Below, piece after piece: positions 25,513-33,029 of a DNA stretch of 64,000 bases. The position numbers were made by a program, and so were the translations under genes. Under the pieces are notes generated by a model. That model saw only the letters and a list, made by a program, of their open reading frames with translations. It did not search any database and was not told the origin of the DNA. The stretch's first letter is position 1, and the number at the start of each line of letters is the position of its first letter. Origin of the DNA: SURF-33 sp964598885 (GTDB lineage: Bacteria > Desulfobacterota > Desulfobacteria > Desulfobacterales > Desulfosalsimonadaceae); NCBI GenBank assembly GCA_964598885.1, contig CAZRES010000002.1, positions 1 to 64,000 of the forward strand. Direction: 5' to 3'.

Positions 25513-26406
25513 TCATGAATCAATCCCGTTGACAGCCTTTTGCTCAGACGGCTCATCTGCGGGTTGGAGCATTATATTGTCGATCAGACGAACGCCGTCG
25601 ACGAAAACGGCAAGGGCCATCAGCGCCGGACCTTCGATATCGGTGACATCATCCAACGTGTCGGGATGACAGATGCGGATATAATCGATCCGGTTTTCCG
25701 AATATTGTTTGATTTCCGTCTCAGCCGATCGGATTAAGGCAGACGTACTGACTATTCCTTCCCGGACCTGTTCTTGGGCGCGTGCCAGGGAACGATACAA
25801 GGAACGCGCGGCTTCCCGGAGATCCGGGTCCAGGCGGGCGTTCCTGGAACTCATGGCCAGCCCGTCGCGCTCCCGCACGGTGGGCAGGCCGACGATGTTG
25901 ACGCTGAAATTGAGATCCTTTGCCATCTTTTTGATAATGGCCAGCTGCTGCCAGTCTTTTTGCCCGAAAACCGCAAAATGGGGAGTGATGATATGAAACA
26001 GTTTTGCCACCACCGTAAGAACTCCCGTAAAATGACCGGGTCGGGACAAGCCGCACAAATGGGCCGGCAGTCGTTTCTGACAAATTTGCGTATCCGACCC
26101 TTCCGGGTACATATCCGCAGCAGACGGGGTAAACACCACATCCACCCCGACGCTTTCCGCCATGGCCAGATCACGGGTCAAATCCCTGGGATAGGCGTTG
26201 AAGTCCTCGGCAGGGCCGAACTGGGTGGGATTGACGAAAATACTGACTACTACCCGATCGCCACGCGTTTTTGCCTCGCGCATCAAGGCGAGGTGGCCAT
26301 CATGAAAATAGCCCATGGTGGGAACAAAGGCGATGGTCCATCCGGCCGTCCGGTTTTGCATCGACCATTCCATCATTTCCCTGATGCTGCCAATCGTCTG
26401 GATAAT
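25513..26406 (-). CDS. panC: Pantothenate synthetase, apparently starting at AUU
   Basis: Joins pantoate and beta-alanine with ATP on the way to coenzyme A. The nucleotidyl-transferase motif FVPTMGYFHDGHLAL, VSIFVNPTQFGPAEDF, LSRPGHFTGV, FGQKDWQQ and AMSSRNARL are in order. Family N-termini read M-x-I-I-x-T; here the matching segment is IIQTIGSIRE, which has no ATG, GTG or TTG. A strong AAGGAG (26411-26416), just after the stop of the preceding gene, lies four bases before an ATT (26404-26406). An ATC on either side is also possible. The next in-frame ATG lies about a dozen codons downstream and would remove conserved sequence; the ATG at 26562 would overlap the previous gene by about 150 bp. 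Confidence 0.9.
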   Translation of the reverse strand: MIQTIGSIREMMEWSMQNRTAGWTIAFVPTMGYFHDGHLALMREAKTRGDRVVVSIFVNPTQFGPAEDFNAYPRDLTRDLAMAESVGVDVVFTPSAADMYPEGSDTQICQKRLPAHLCGLSRPGHFTGVLTVVAKLFHIITPHFAVFGQKDWQQLAIIKKMAKDLNFSVNIVGLPTVRERDGLAMSSRNARLDPDLREAARSLYRSLARAQEQVREGIVSTSALIRSAETEIKQYSENRIDYIRICHPDTLDDVTDIEGPALMALAVFVDGVRLIDNIMLQPADEPSEQKAVNGIDS

Positions 26407-26414
26407 GATTCTCC

Positions 26415-27746
26415 TTAATCTTCCCAAAGAGTGTTCATCACCAGTCCGGTAAGAGCCTTGGGATAATAATATGTTGATTTCCGGGGCATGACCAGGCCGT
26501 TTTCCGCGATCATTCTGACCTGGGCGTTGGTAGTCGGATTTAAGATAAACGACATGTCGCATTTTCCCTGGGATACGGCGGTTACGGCGTCTATCTTCCG
26601 ACTGGTAAAGGCGATTTTCTGCTCATTGTCGAGCAGCGCCTCATCCAGGCCCAGCAGTTTAAAAAGAATCAGATGGGTTAGTATGGTGACATCCAGTTCC
26701 AGAAGCGGGGCCGGGACATGGCGTTCAAGAACCGATGCCATGATCCCGGGCTTGAGGCTCAGCACATAAAAATGAGACAGATCTTTGATAAAAACGCCGA
26801 ATTTATGTTCATGGGGCATAGTCTGCATGGCGTCCTCGAGGACCTCCAGGCAGGATTCCGATGGGGCCGGATCAAACGGAAAGCTTGCAATATCAAACCA
26901 GGAAGCGGCCTGGCGGATAAATCCCTGTTGCACGGATGCCGGGATCGCGCTTACCAGGCGATGGGACGGAAGGATAATCAGGCCGGGATCGTTCATGTCG
27001 GCAAGATACATCATGATGAAGCCGGCCGGATGGTCTTTGTCTATTTCCGGATCCTGCTGTTGCCGCCATTTCCGGTAATTCAGCGCGGTTTCATAGCGGT
27101 GGTGGCCGTCGGCGATATACAGCCGGCAATCCGTAAGGGCCTGCTTTACGTAAGCGTGCACCTGCGGATTGGTGATGCGCCACATCAGATGATGGTGGCC
27201 GTTGTCATCGTCAAAGGAAAACATCGGGACGGTGTTCACGACGGTCTCTTTGAGCATGTTCAACACGCCGCCGGTGTCGGCGAAAACAGAAAAGACCTGG
27301 CTGAAATTGGCGTGGCAGGATTTGATCAGAGCCAGCCGGTCGGTTTTGACCTTGGAAAACGTCTTTTCATGGGGAAGGATGATTCCCTTTTCAAACGGTT
27401 CAAGCCGGACCCTGGCGATAAGGCCCAGCCGGGTGTTTTCCCGACCATTGGCGCGAAATCGCACCGAGGTCAGATAAAGCGCCGGCTCTGCATCCCGGAC
27501 CAGAATGTTTTTATTTTGCCAGTCCCGAAAACAGGCCGCCGCCCGGGTGTGGACATTGTGGATTTCGGTGTCGGTGGGTTCGGGCTTGTTTTTATCCAGC
27601 CGAATCGCGTTATGGGGATGGCGGCGGTAAAATGCCTCCCGACCGGATTCGGTTATCACATCATAAGGCGGCGTAACAACATCGGCGATGTTGCCGATCT
27701 GTTTTGCATTATATAAAATTCCTTTAAACGGCGCTATATCAGCCAT
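26415..27746 (-). CDS. DUF1015-family protein
   Basis: A full-length member of the DUF1015 (COG4198) family, widespread in anaerobes. It starts with ADIAPFKGILYN and has VVTPPYDVI, NAIRLDKN, a central LPHEKTFSKVKTDRL, the conserved ADGHHRYETAL and AFTSRKIDAVTAV near the end. The His-rich ADGHHRYETA segment looks like an active site. Relatives have been linked to a ParB/sulfiredoxin-like fold with serine kinase activity, but I cannot confirm that for this protein. It is the first gene of a group with panC and metK (nine bases between its stop and the presumed panC start). A candidate promoter with an adjacent inverted repeat lies upstream. Confidence 0.85.
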   Translation of the reverse strand: MADIAPFKGILYNAKQIGNIADVVTPPYDVITESGREAFYRRHPHNAIRLDKNKPEPTDTEIHNVHTRAAACFRDWQNKNILVRDAEPALYLTSVRFRANGRENTRLGLIARVRLEPFEKGIILPHEKTFSKVKTDRLALIKSCHANFSQVFSVFADTGGVLNMLKETVVNTVPMFSFDDDNGHHHLMWRITNPQVHAYVKQALTDCRLYIADGHHRYETALNYRKWRQQQDPEIDKDHPAGFIMMYLADMNDPGLIILPSHRLVSAIPASVQQGFIRQAASWFDIASFPFDPAPSESCLEVLEDAMQTMPHEHKFGVFIKDLSHFYVLSLKPGIMASVLERHVPAPLLELDVTILTHLILFKLLGLDEALLDNEQKIAFTSRKIDAVTAVSQGKCDMSFILNPTTNAQVRMIAENGLVMPRKSTYYYPKALTGLVMNTLWED

Positions 27747-27791
27747 ATAAATTATATCCTCGAAACAATTGGCGTTTTTGATGATCGGATT

Positions 27792-27820
27792 TACCTAATC
27801 GAAAATTTCCTGTTTGTCAA
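27792..27820 (-). promoter_or_regulatory. Candidate promoter for DUF1015-panC-metK
   Basis: On the minus strand TTGACA (27815-27820) is followed after 17 bases by TAGGTA (27792-27797), a consensus -35 box with a moderate -10 box. The rest of the 27747-28097 gap shows only the inverted repeat described next and AT-rich sequence leading to the rightward secreted-protein gene. Confidence 0.45.
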
Positions 27821-27822
27821 CG

Positions 27823-27838
27823 GCAACGTCAACGTTGC
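27823..27838. promoter_or_regulatory. Inverted repeat next to the -35 box
   Basis: Perfect seven-base arms GCAACGT and ACGTTGC around CA lie two bases upstream of the TTGACA of the DUF1015 promoter. The position suits an activator or repressor site, but no cognate regulator is identified. Confidence 0.35.
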
Positions 27839-28097
27839 AGCGCACGCCATCCGTCATTTTTGAAAATGGCAACCTGTTCCGATCCCGCCGTCATATTTAC
27901 CTGTTGCGCTCAACAATTTTTTTGGTATTTAGATAAATAGAGTCAATACCGCGTCAAAGAGATCTGGTTTTAAAAACAAAAGATTCGGATTTCTTAAGCG
28001 ATGGTTAGAAATAAGTAAAAACACGCTGTAGCCATAAAAATTATTCGGAAGGCGCGGACCCTGCGGAATCGGAATACTTCAGCATAAGGGGGTTGGA

Positions 28098-28463
28098 ATG
28101 CAGAAAACAAGCAGATGGAGAACAAGGGGGGCGGCGATTGGGTTGATATTGTTTTTTCTTTATGGAAACCTGCCATTGGTCTGGGCCGATGAGGAGCTGG
28201 AGGTCTCCAATATAAGGGCCATGGTTACGGAAAAAGGAAGCAGTGTCTATTCCATGTCGGTTTTTGCCGCCGTGACCAACCACGGTCCATCCCGCACCGT
28301 CGTGATCGACCTGATTGCCGTAAACAGCGAAGGGTTTCAAATTGGAAACGCTGTTTTAAGCGGCCCTGTCGAGCAGGACCAACGCCGAATGCTTTCCACC
28401 GTGATCCAGATGAAAAAAGGTGATGCCGAAAATATTGATCATTGGGAATGGAGAAAGCCCTAA
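28098..28463 (+). CDS. Secreted small protein, FxLYD-like beta domain
   Basis: A Sec signal peptide is clear: basic start MQKTSRWRTR, hydrophobic core GLILFFLYGNLPLVW and a likely cleavage site at VWA-DE near residue 31. The mature 90 residues (EVSNIRAMVTEKGSSVYS, FAAVTNHGPSRTVVIDLIAVN) have the alternating pattern of a small immunoglobulin-like beta sandwich used for describing changes in extracellular proteins, often labelled FxLYD. It probably acts in the periplasm. AAGGGGG precedes the ATG. The lipoprotein nitroreductase gene begins about 50 bp after its stop, so they are likely co-transcribed. Function unknown. Confidence 0.65.
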   Translation: MQKTSRWRTRGAAIGLILFFLYGNLPLVWADEELEVSNIRAMVTEKGSSVYSMSVFAAVTNHGPSRTVVIDLIAVNSEGFQIGNAVLSGPVEQDQRRMLSTVIQMKKGDAENIDHWEWRKP

Positions 28464-28514
28464 ACGCTGTGCGGCTTGACCGGCCCGTTTTTTTTGAAAA
28501 GGAGGGCAAGCGAA

Positions 28515-29216
28515 ATGTTGAATTACGTCAAACCGACGATGATAACGTTTTTTATTCTGATTCTGATAGTGGCCCTGGGCGGATGCGGCGGCGGGCAAAA
28601 GCCTTCCCTCACCGACAGCACCCTTGACGCAATCCGGCTGCCCGTTCCCGAAACCACGGGAGGAAAGCCCCTGATGGAAGCTCTTCAGGATCGTCGATCC
28701 AGCCGCGATTTCAGCCCCGCCCCCCTGCCGGAGCAGATGTTGTCCGATTTGCTGTGGGCGGCCTTCGGCATCAACCGTCCGGATACCGGCAAGCGCACGG
28801 CGCCTTCCGCCTTGAACTGGCAGGAAACCGATATTTATGTCTTCACGGCAAAAGGCGCCTATCTGTATGATGCCGCAGAAAATCTACTGGTTCCGATGGT
28901 TGCCGGGGATCACCGCGGAGTCACCGGATCCGCGCTTCAGCCGTTTGTCAAAAACGCTCCGCTTAACCTGGTTTATATTGTGGATGCGGCCCGATCCGGC
29001 ATTATAGGGCGGATCATGAGCACCGAGGATCGGGATATGTTTTCAAACGCGGCGGTGGGTTTCATCAGTCAGAATGTGTATCTTTACTGCGCATCGGAAG
29101 GCCTCGCCACGGTGGTAAGGGGCATGGTGAACCGTGACGCGCTGCGTACGCTGTTGAATCTCCGGCCGGAACAGCGCGTCATTCTGGCCCAGTCCGTGGG
29201 CTATCCGGCAAAGTGA
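28515..29216 (+). CDS. Lipoprotein nitroreductase-family protein (SagB-like)
   Basis: The N-terminus is a lipoprotein signal: hydrophobic ITFFILILIVALGG followed by a Cys (lipobox about residues 20-23). The rest is a nitroreductase-like flavin fold with MEALQDRRSSRDFSPAPL at the start, LLWAAFGINRP, NWQETDIYVFTAKGAYLYD and SQNVYLYCASEGLATVVRG, matching the SagB/thiazole-forming-oxidase type of FMN oxidoreductase. The anchored, probably periplasmic location is unusual but recurrent in anaerobes. The chosen ATG has AAAAGGAGGG upstream; the frame opens 39 bp earlier at a TTG with no such site. No ribosomal-peptide cluster is nearby, so a RiPP role is not supported; the substrate is unknown. Confidence 0.82.
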   Translation: MLNYVKPTMITFFILILIVALGGCGGGQKPSLTDSTLDAIRLPVPETTGGKPLMEALQDRRSSRDFSPAPLPEQMLSDLLWAAFGINRPDTGKRTAPSALNWQETDIYVFTAKGAYLYDAAENLLVPMVAGDHRGVTGSALQPFVKNAPLNLVYIVDAARSGIIGRIMSTEDRDMFSNAAVGFISQNVYLYCASEGLATVVRGMVNRDALRTLLNLRPEQRVILAQSVGYPAK

Positions 29217-29238
29217 ACAAAGACAAGGGCCCGATAGA

Positions 29239-29336
29239 TGGCGGAAGTGCATGGGAATCGAACCCACCCGGGACGGTTTTAACGCCCCACACCGGATTTG
29301 AAGTCCGGGAGCCCCACCAGTGAGCTGCGCACTTCC
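29239..29336 (-). tRNA. selC: tRNA-Sec (anticodon TCA)
   Basis: Read on the minus strand, the gene starts GGAAGTGC and ends GCACTTCC-G-CCA, giving the 8-bp acceptor stem of bacterial selenocysteine tRNA. The anticodon loop ACTTCAAAT contains TCA, flanked by CCGG/CCGG. The long variable arm (TGTGGGGCGTTAAAACCGTCCCG region) and GGTTCGATTCC T-loop fit, total length 98, CCA encoded. It shows that the organism inserts selenocysteine, so in-frame UGA should be expected in some genes elsewhere (for instance formate dehydrogenases). No sel genes are adjacent, and the flanking protein genes are unrelated and run on the other strand. Confidence 0.96.
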
Positions 29337-29438
29337 GTTGATCAATCAAAGGATATTATTCATCCCCTACTATCAACGCGTAAAAGTTGTCAAGACATTT
29401 GTCCGCCTATGAATATCAGACACCCAGGGGAAAATCCT

Positions 29439-30581
29439 GTGAATCCGCGCCGGCTGGCCGAAACCTTTCAGGCCCTAGTATCCATCGATTCGATCTCCCG
29501 GCGCGAAGGCGCGATTTGCCGTGCTATTCTTTCCATGATGCCCCCGATCATCAATCAAACCTTCATTGACGACGCCGGCGAGCCCACCGGCAGCGATACC
29601 GGCAATCTGATTTTAAAAATCCGCGGAAACCGCGATGTAGCGCCCATGATGCTGAATGCACATATGGACACGGTGGAACCCGGCGAGGGGGTGAAGGCCC
29701 GCTATGCCGACGGCGTATTTACCAGCAGCGGCGATACCATCCTGGGGGCGGATGATAAAAGCGCGATTGCCATTATCATTGAGGTGCTGCGCGTCATCCA
29801 TGAGTACGATCTGCCCCACGGACCCATGGATATTGTCTTTACCATCTGCGAGGAGATCGGCCTGATGGGAGCCAAACATCTCGATTTCAATTTGATTGAC
29901 GCCGCGTTTGGGTATGCCCTGGATACATCCGATACAAAAGGGATAGTCACCCGGGCCCCGGCCTCCAATCGTTTCGAGATCCGGGTTCACGGCCGCAGCG
30001 CCCATGCCGGCGCGGAACCCGAAAAAGGCATCAATGCGATCTGGCTGGCCTCAAAAGCCATTGCCGGGCTTCGCCTGGGGCGCATTGATAAGGAAACCAC
30101 CTGCAATATCGGTGAAATAGACGCCAGGGGCGCCGCCAATATCGTCCCCGGCCTGGTCCGGCTCCGGGGGGAGGCCAGAAGCCACGATCAAGGCAGACTG
30201 GATGCCGTTACCCAAGGGATCATTAAAGCGTTTGAGGATACGACGGCCGAATACCGGCGTATCCATCGCGAAGATGACATTCCCGCCGTCGAGGTGGATC
30301 TGGAGCAGGATTTTCCGTTAAACCGGATCCCGGAAACCCATCCGGTGGTGACCACAGCCATGAGAGCCGCGGCCAATCTGGATCGAAAGCTGGTGCCCAG
30401 GACCACCGGCGGGGGATCGGATGCCAACATTTTTTTTGGTAAAGGAATCATGACCGGGGTGCTGGGCACCGGCATGAAAGATGTTCACACGGTTCGCGAG
30501 TCCATCCGGCTGCAGGACATGGTGGACACGGCGCTTCTTTTGCTTGCGATTATCAATGTGCACGCCGCCGGGAGGGGCTGA
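29439..30581 (+). CDS. M20-family metallopeptidase (PepT-like tripeptidase)
   Basis: A two-zinc aminopeptidase of the M20 family. The metal and catalytic residues are in place: LNAHMDTVEPG (first His and Asp), GADDKSAIA (bridging Asp), TICEEIGLMGA (catalytic Glu pair) and ALDTSD; HGRSAHAGAEPEKGINAI marks the lid domain, and TGGGSDANIFF the C-terminal His-region equivalent. It matches the PepT-like subgroup that cleaves tripeptides or unknown acylamino substrates. The GTG at 29439 has AGGGG eight bases ahead and starts exactly where relatives do (VNPRRLAETF); an ATG at 29409 is an alternative, and a still longer frame runs through the tRNA gene. Its stop overlaps the larC start (TGATG). Confidence 0.88.
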   Translation: MNPRRLAETFQALVSIDSISRREGAICRAILSMMPPIINQTFIDDAGEPTGSDTGNLILKIRGNRDVAPMMLNAHMDTVEPGEGVKARYADGVFTSSGDTILGADDKSAIAIIIEVLRVIHEYDLPHGPMDIVFTICEEIGLMGAKHLDFNLIDAAFGYALDTSDTKGIVTRAPASNRFEIRVHGRSAHAGAEPEKGINAIWLASKAIAGLRLGRIDKETTCNIGEIDARGAANIVPGLVRLRGEARSHDQGRLDAVTQGIIKAFEDTTAEYRRIHREDDIPAVEVDLEQDFPLNRIPETHPVVTTAMRAAANLDRKLVPRTTGGGSDANIFFGKGIMTGVLGTGMKDVHTVRESIRLQDMVDTALLLLAIINVHAAGRG

Positions 30582-31744
30582 TGAAGATTGCTTATTTCGA
30601 CTGTTTTTCCGGCATCAGCGGCGACATGGTGTTAGGCGCGCTGATCGATCACGGCGTGGATGCCGACTGGCTGAAACAGATGGTCCGCACTCATGTCACG
30701 GATGAAGCCGAGATCGGGATCGCTGTCGAATCCCGACAAGGGATCCGGGCCGTGCGCGTGCATGTGACAGCGAACCGGGCCCGTCCCCGCGATTATACGG
30801 CCATCCGGGATCTGATTCAAAATTCCGGCTTGTCCGACCCGGTCAAAAAGCGGAGCCTGGACATTTTTTCAAAGATCGCCCTAGCCGAATCCCGGATTCA
30901 CGGATGCGATATCGATCATGTCCATTTTCACGAACTCGGTGGAGTGGACGCCCTGGTGGATATCGTCGGCAGCGCACTTTGCGTGGATGCCCTCGGGTTT
31001 TCCCATGTACGGGCATCCCGGCTTTCTTTGGGCAGCGGTTTTGTCACCTGCGAACACGGCACCCTGCCGGTGCCCGCGCCGGCCACGGCCGAAATATTGA
31101 CCGGCGTGCCGGTACGGGGTACGGATATCCCCTTTGAACTGGTCACCCCCACGGGAGCGGCCATTATCACCACCCTGGCGGACGGGTTCGGGCCTCTGCC
31201 GGATATGACCATGGAACGGGTCAGCTATGGAGCGGGAACCCGGGATCTGAAAACCACTCCCAACCTGTTGCGGGTCATCTCCGGGCATGCCGATGCCCCG
31301 GATGCGACCGCTGTTATGGTGGAAACCGCCATCGACGACATGAATCCCGAGATCTTCGGGTTTGTCATGGAGCGTCTTTTCGATTTAGGCGTCCTGGATG
31401 TTTGCCTGGTGCCGGTCCAGATGAAGAAAAACCGGCCCGGCACTCTTCTCAAGGTCCTTTGCCGTCCCCATCAACGGGAGTCGGTCGCCGCCCTGATCCT
31501 GGCCGAGACCACTTCCCTGGGTGTTCGATTTTATCCGGTGGAACGCCGGATATTGGACCGGGAAGGCGTTGAGATTGACACGATTTTCGGCCGAATGGCG
31601 GCCAAAAAGATCCGCATGCCCGACGGCGCGGTCCGAATCGTGCCGGAATACGACGCCTGCCGGAAGATCGCCTTGCGGGAAAAACTTCCCATCCGCATCA
31701 TATATGAACGGATCGCGGGCCATGCTGACCCGGCAGCAGAATGA
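30581..31744 (+). CDS. larC: Nickel-pincer cofactor nickel insertase LarC (single uninterrupted frame)
   Basis: LarC is a CTP-dependent cyclometallase that inserts nickel into the pincer nucleotide. The hallmark N-terminus IAYFDCFSGISGDMVLGAL, HFHELGGVDALVDIVG, FGSLPVPAPATAEIL-like region and C-terminal ETAIDDMNPEIFGFVMERL are present, and the 387-residue length is normal. In some bacteria the gene is read through a programmed frameshift (larC1/larC2); here it is one frame. GGAGGGG precedes the ATG, which overlaps the stop of the peptidase gene by one base. larB is about 28 kb away; no larE, larA or other pincer enzyme was found in the window. Confidence 0.93.
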   Translation: MKIAYFDCFSGISGDMVLGALIDHGVDADWLKQMVRTHVTDEAEIGIAVESRQGIRAVRVHVTANRARPRDYTAIRDLIQNSGLSDPVKKRSLDIFSKIALAESRIHGCDIDHVHFHELGGVDALVDIVGSALCVDALGFSHVRASRLSLGSGFVTCEHGTLPVPAPATAEILTGVPVRGTDIPFELVTPTGAAIITTLADGFGPLPDMTMERVSYGAGTRDLKTTPNLLRVISGHADAPDATAVMVETAIDDMNPEIFGFVMERLFDLGVLDVCLVPVQMKKNRPGTLLKVLCRPHQRESVAALILAETTSLGVRFYPVERRILDREGVEIDTIFGRMAAKKIRMPDGAVRIVPEYDACRKIALREKLPIRIIYERIAGHADPAAE

Positions 31745-31776
31745 CGCCGCACGCCCCCACAAAACCGAACTAACCC

Positions 31777-31806
31777 TTGACAGTCTGCCCCCCTAAAAGA
31801 TAAATA
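31777..31806 (+). promoter_or_regulatory. Promoter of pgpA, giving little or no leader
   Basis: A consensus TTGACA (31777-31782) is followed after 18 bases by TAAATA (31801-31806), which ends seven bases before the pgpA ATG. No Shine-Dalgarno sequence fits in between, so the mRNA is probably leaderless. The same promoter could drive thpR and recA. Confidence 0.6.
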
Positions 31807-31813
31807 GCAGGCC

Positions 31814-32287
31814 ATGAATATCCGATCCAGGGTGTTAACAGGCATTGCCACCGCCGGTTTTGCCGGACGCGTTCCCTTTGCACCGGGCACGTTTGGTTCC
31901 CTTATCGGCCTGCCGGTCTATTACATCATGTCGTTTCTCCCGTTGGCGATAGTGTTTGCCGGACTGATCGGTTTTATCGTATTTGCCTCGTGGGTGGCCG
32001 GGGAGGCGGAAAAGGCCCTGGGGGATAAAGATCCGGGGTGCATTGTCATCGATGAAATCGCGGGAATGGCCGTTACGTTTTTCGCTTTGGATTTTTCATG
32101 GACCGTCGGGATCGCCGGATTTGTATTGTTTCGGTTTTTTGATGTGCTAAAACCATTTCCCATCCGGTATCTGGAAAAACGATATGACGGTGGATTCGGC
32201 GTGGTCATTGACGATGTGGCCGCCGGCGTTATCAGCAACCTGGTGCTGCGGGTCGGCCTGATGATGGCTGCCGCCTGGGCGGGATAA
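31814..32287 (+). CDS. pgpA: Phosphatidylglycerophosphatase A
   Basis: Removes phosphate from phosphatidylglycerophosphate to give phosphatidylglycerol. The polytopic protein carries the family motifs RVPFAPGTFGSLIGLP, DPGCIVIDEIAGM, RFFDVLKPFPIRYLE and GVVIDDVAAGV with conserved acidic residues. The 157-residue length matches other PgpA. It heads a series with thpR, recA and alaS on the same strand with short gaps, an order common in Desulfobacterota. Its product feeds the cardiolipin synthase encoded near 17 kb. Confidence 0.96.
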   Translation: MNIRSRVLTGIATAGFAGRVPFAPGTFGSLIGLPVYYIMSFLPLAIVFAGLIGFIVFASWVAGEAEKALGDKDPGCIVIDEIAGMAVTFFALDFSWTVGIAGFVLFRFFDVLKPFPIRYLEKRYDGGFGVVIDDVAAGVISNLVLRVGLMMAAAWAG

Positions 32288-32293
32288 AAAACA

Positions 32294-32941
32294 ATGAACA
32301 CCGGAAAGCCGGTACATACTCCGAAAGCAGGGGAAACCTTCGGAGTTGGCGATGGATCCGGACCTCTGGTGCGGGCGTTTGTGGCGGTTGAACTGCCGGA
32401 ACATATGATCGCCGTTCTCGGGAGGCTTCAGGAAGATCTTAAAGCTGACGGGCTCTTTTTGCGATGGACCCGGCCGGAAAATATCCATCTGACCTTAAAG
32501 TTTCTGGGGAACATACCCGAAAACGATCTTTCCAGCGCCGGCGATGCGGTCAGTGAAGCGGTTCTCGCTCATGGCCCCCTTACGCTGGCGGCTAAAGGCA
32601 TCGGGGTTTTTCCCGGCATCCGGCGGCCCAATGTCCTCTGGACGGGCATTGCCGGCCAGATTGAGGCGCTGGAGGCCCTTCAGCGGGATCTGGATGTCCG
32701 GCTGCATGATCTTCTGGGCATTGCCATGGAAAAAAGGCGGTTCACCGGGCACCTGACATTGGGAAGAGTCAAGGGACGGCCCGATCCGAAGCGGTTGATC
32801 AACGCCATGGAGAAATTCGGCGGCCTGGAAACAGAGTCGTTCACGGCCCACGCCGTTTGTCTTATCACCAGCAGGCTTATGCCGTCCGGACCGGTATATA
32901 CGCGAATCATGAAGGCATCGTTTAAATCCGGTGCGGTTTAA
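32294..32941 (+). CDS. thpR: RNA 2',3'-cyclic phosphodiesterase (2H phosphoesterase, ThpR/LigT)
   Basis: A two-histidine phosphoesterase that opens RNA 2',3'-cyclic phosphates; some members ligate tRNA halves in vitro. The two HxTx motifs are clear: HLTLKFLG and HLTLGRVKG, with VRAFVAVELPE as the typical first strand. The annotated ATG adds about 25 residues before that strand compared with usual members; a GTG at 32369 would match the family start but has no ribosome site, so the longer start is kept with reserve. It lies six bases after the pgpA stop and 88 bp before recA. Confidence 0.92.
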   Translation: MNTGKPVHTPKAGETFGVGDGSGPLVRAFVAVELPEHMIAVLGRLQEDLKADGLFLRWTRPENIHLTLKFLGNIPENDLSSAGDAVSEAVLAHGPLTLAAKGIGVFPGIRRPNVLWTGIAGQIEALEALQRDLDVRLHDLLGIAMEKRRFTGHLTLGRVKGRPDPKRLINAMEKFGGLETESFTAHAVCLITSRLMPSGPVYTRIMKASFKSGAV

Positions 32942-33029
32942 ATTCAACAGCATATAAGTCGGCAAACAGATGACGACGCCGGCGGTGCAATCAGAACGGG
33001 AAATCCAGTAAACAGAAAGGAGGGGTCAT

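Noticed and set aside
26407..26562. The long form of panC from an ATG at 26562.
   Set aside because: It would overlap the DUF1015 gene by about 150 bp and adds residues unlike any PanC.
26718..27716. A 332-codon rightward frame opposite the DUF1015 gene, and similar frames at 397-1065, 19845-20564, 47685-48683 and 58457-59389.
   Set aside because: All are complementary to recognised genes, lack ribosome sites and show low-complexity, His/Gly/Arg-rich composition typical of shadow frames.
29298..29438. The N-terminal extension of the M20 peptidase frame.
   Set aside because: It runs through the tRNA-Sec gene on the other strand and lacks a ribosome site; the GTG at 29439 has one and fits the family.
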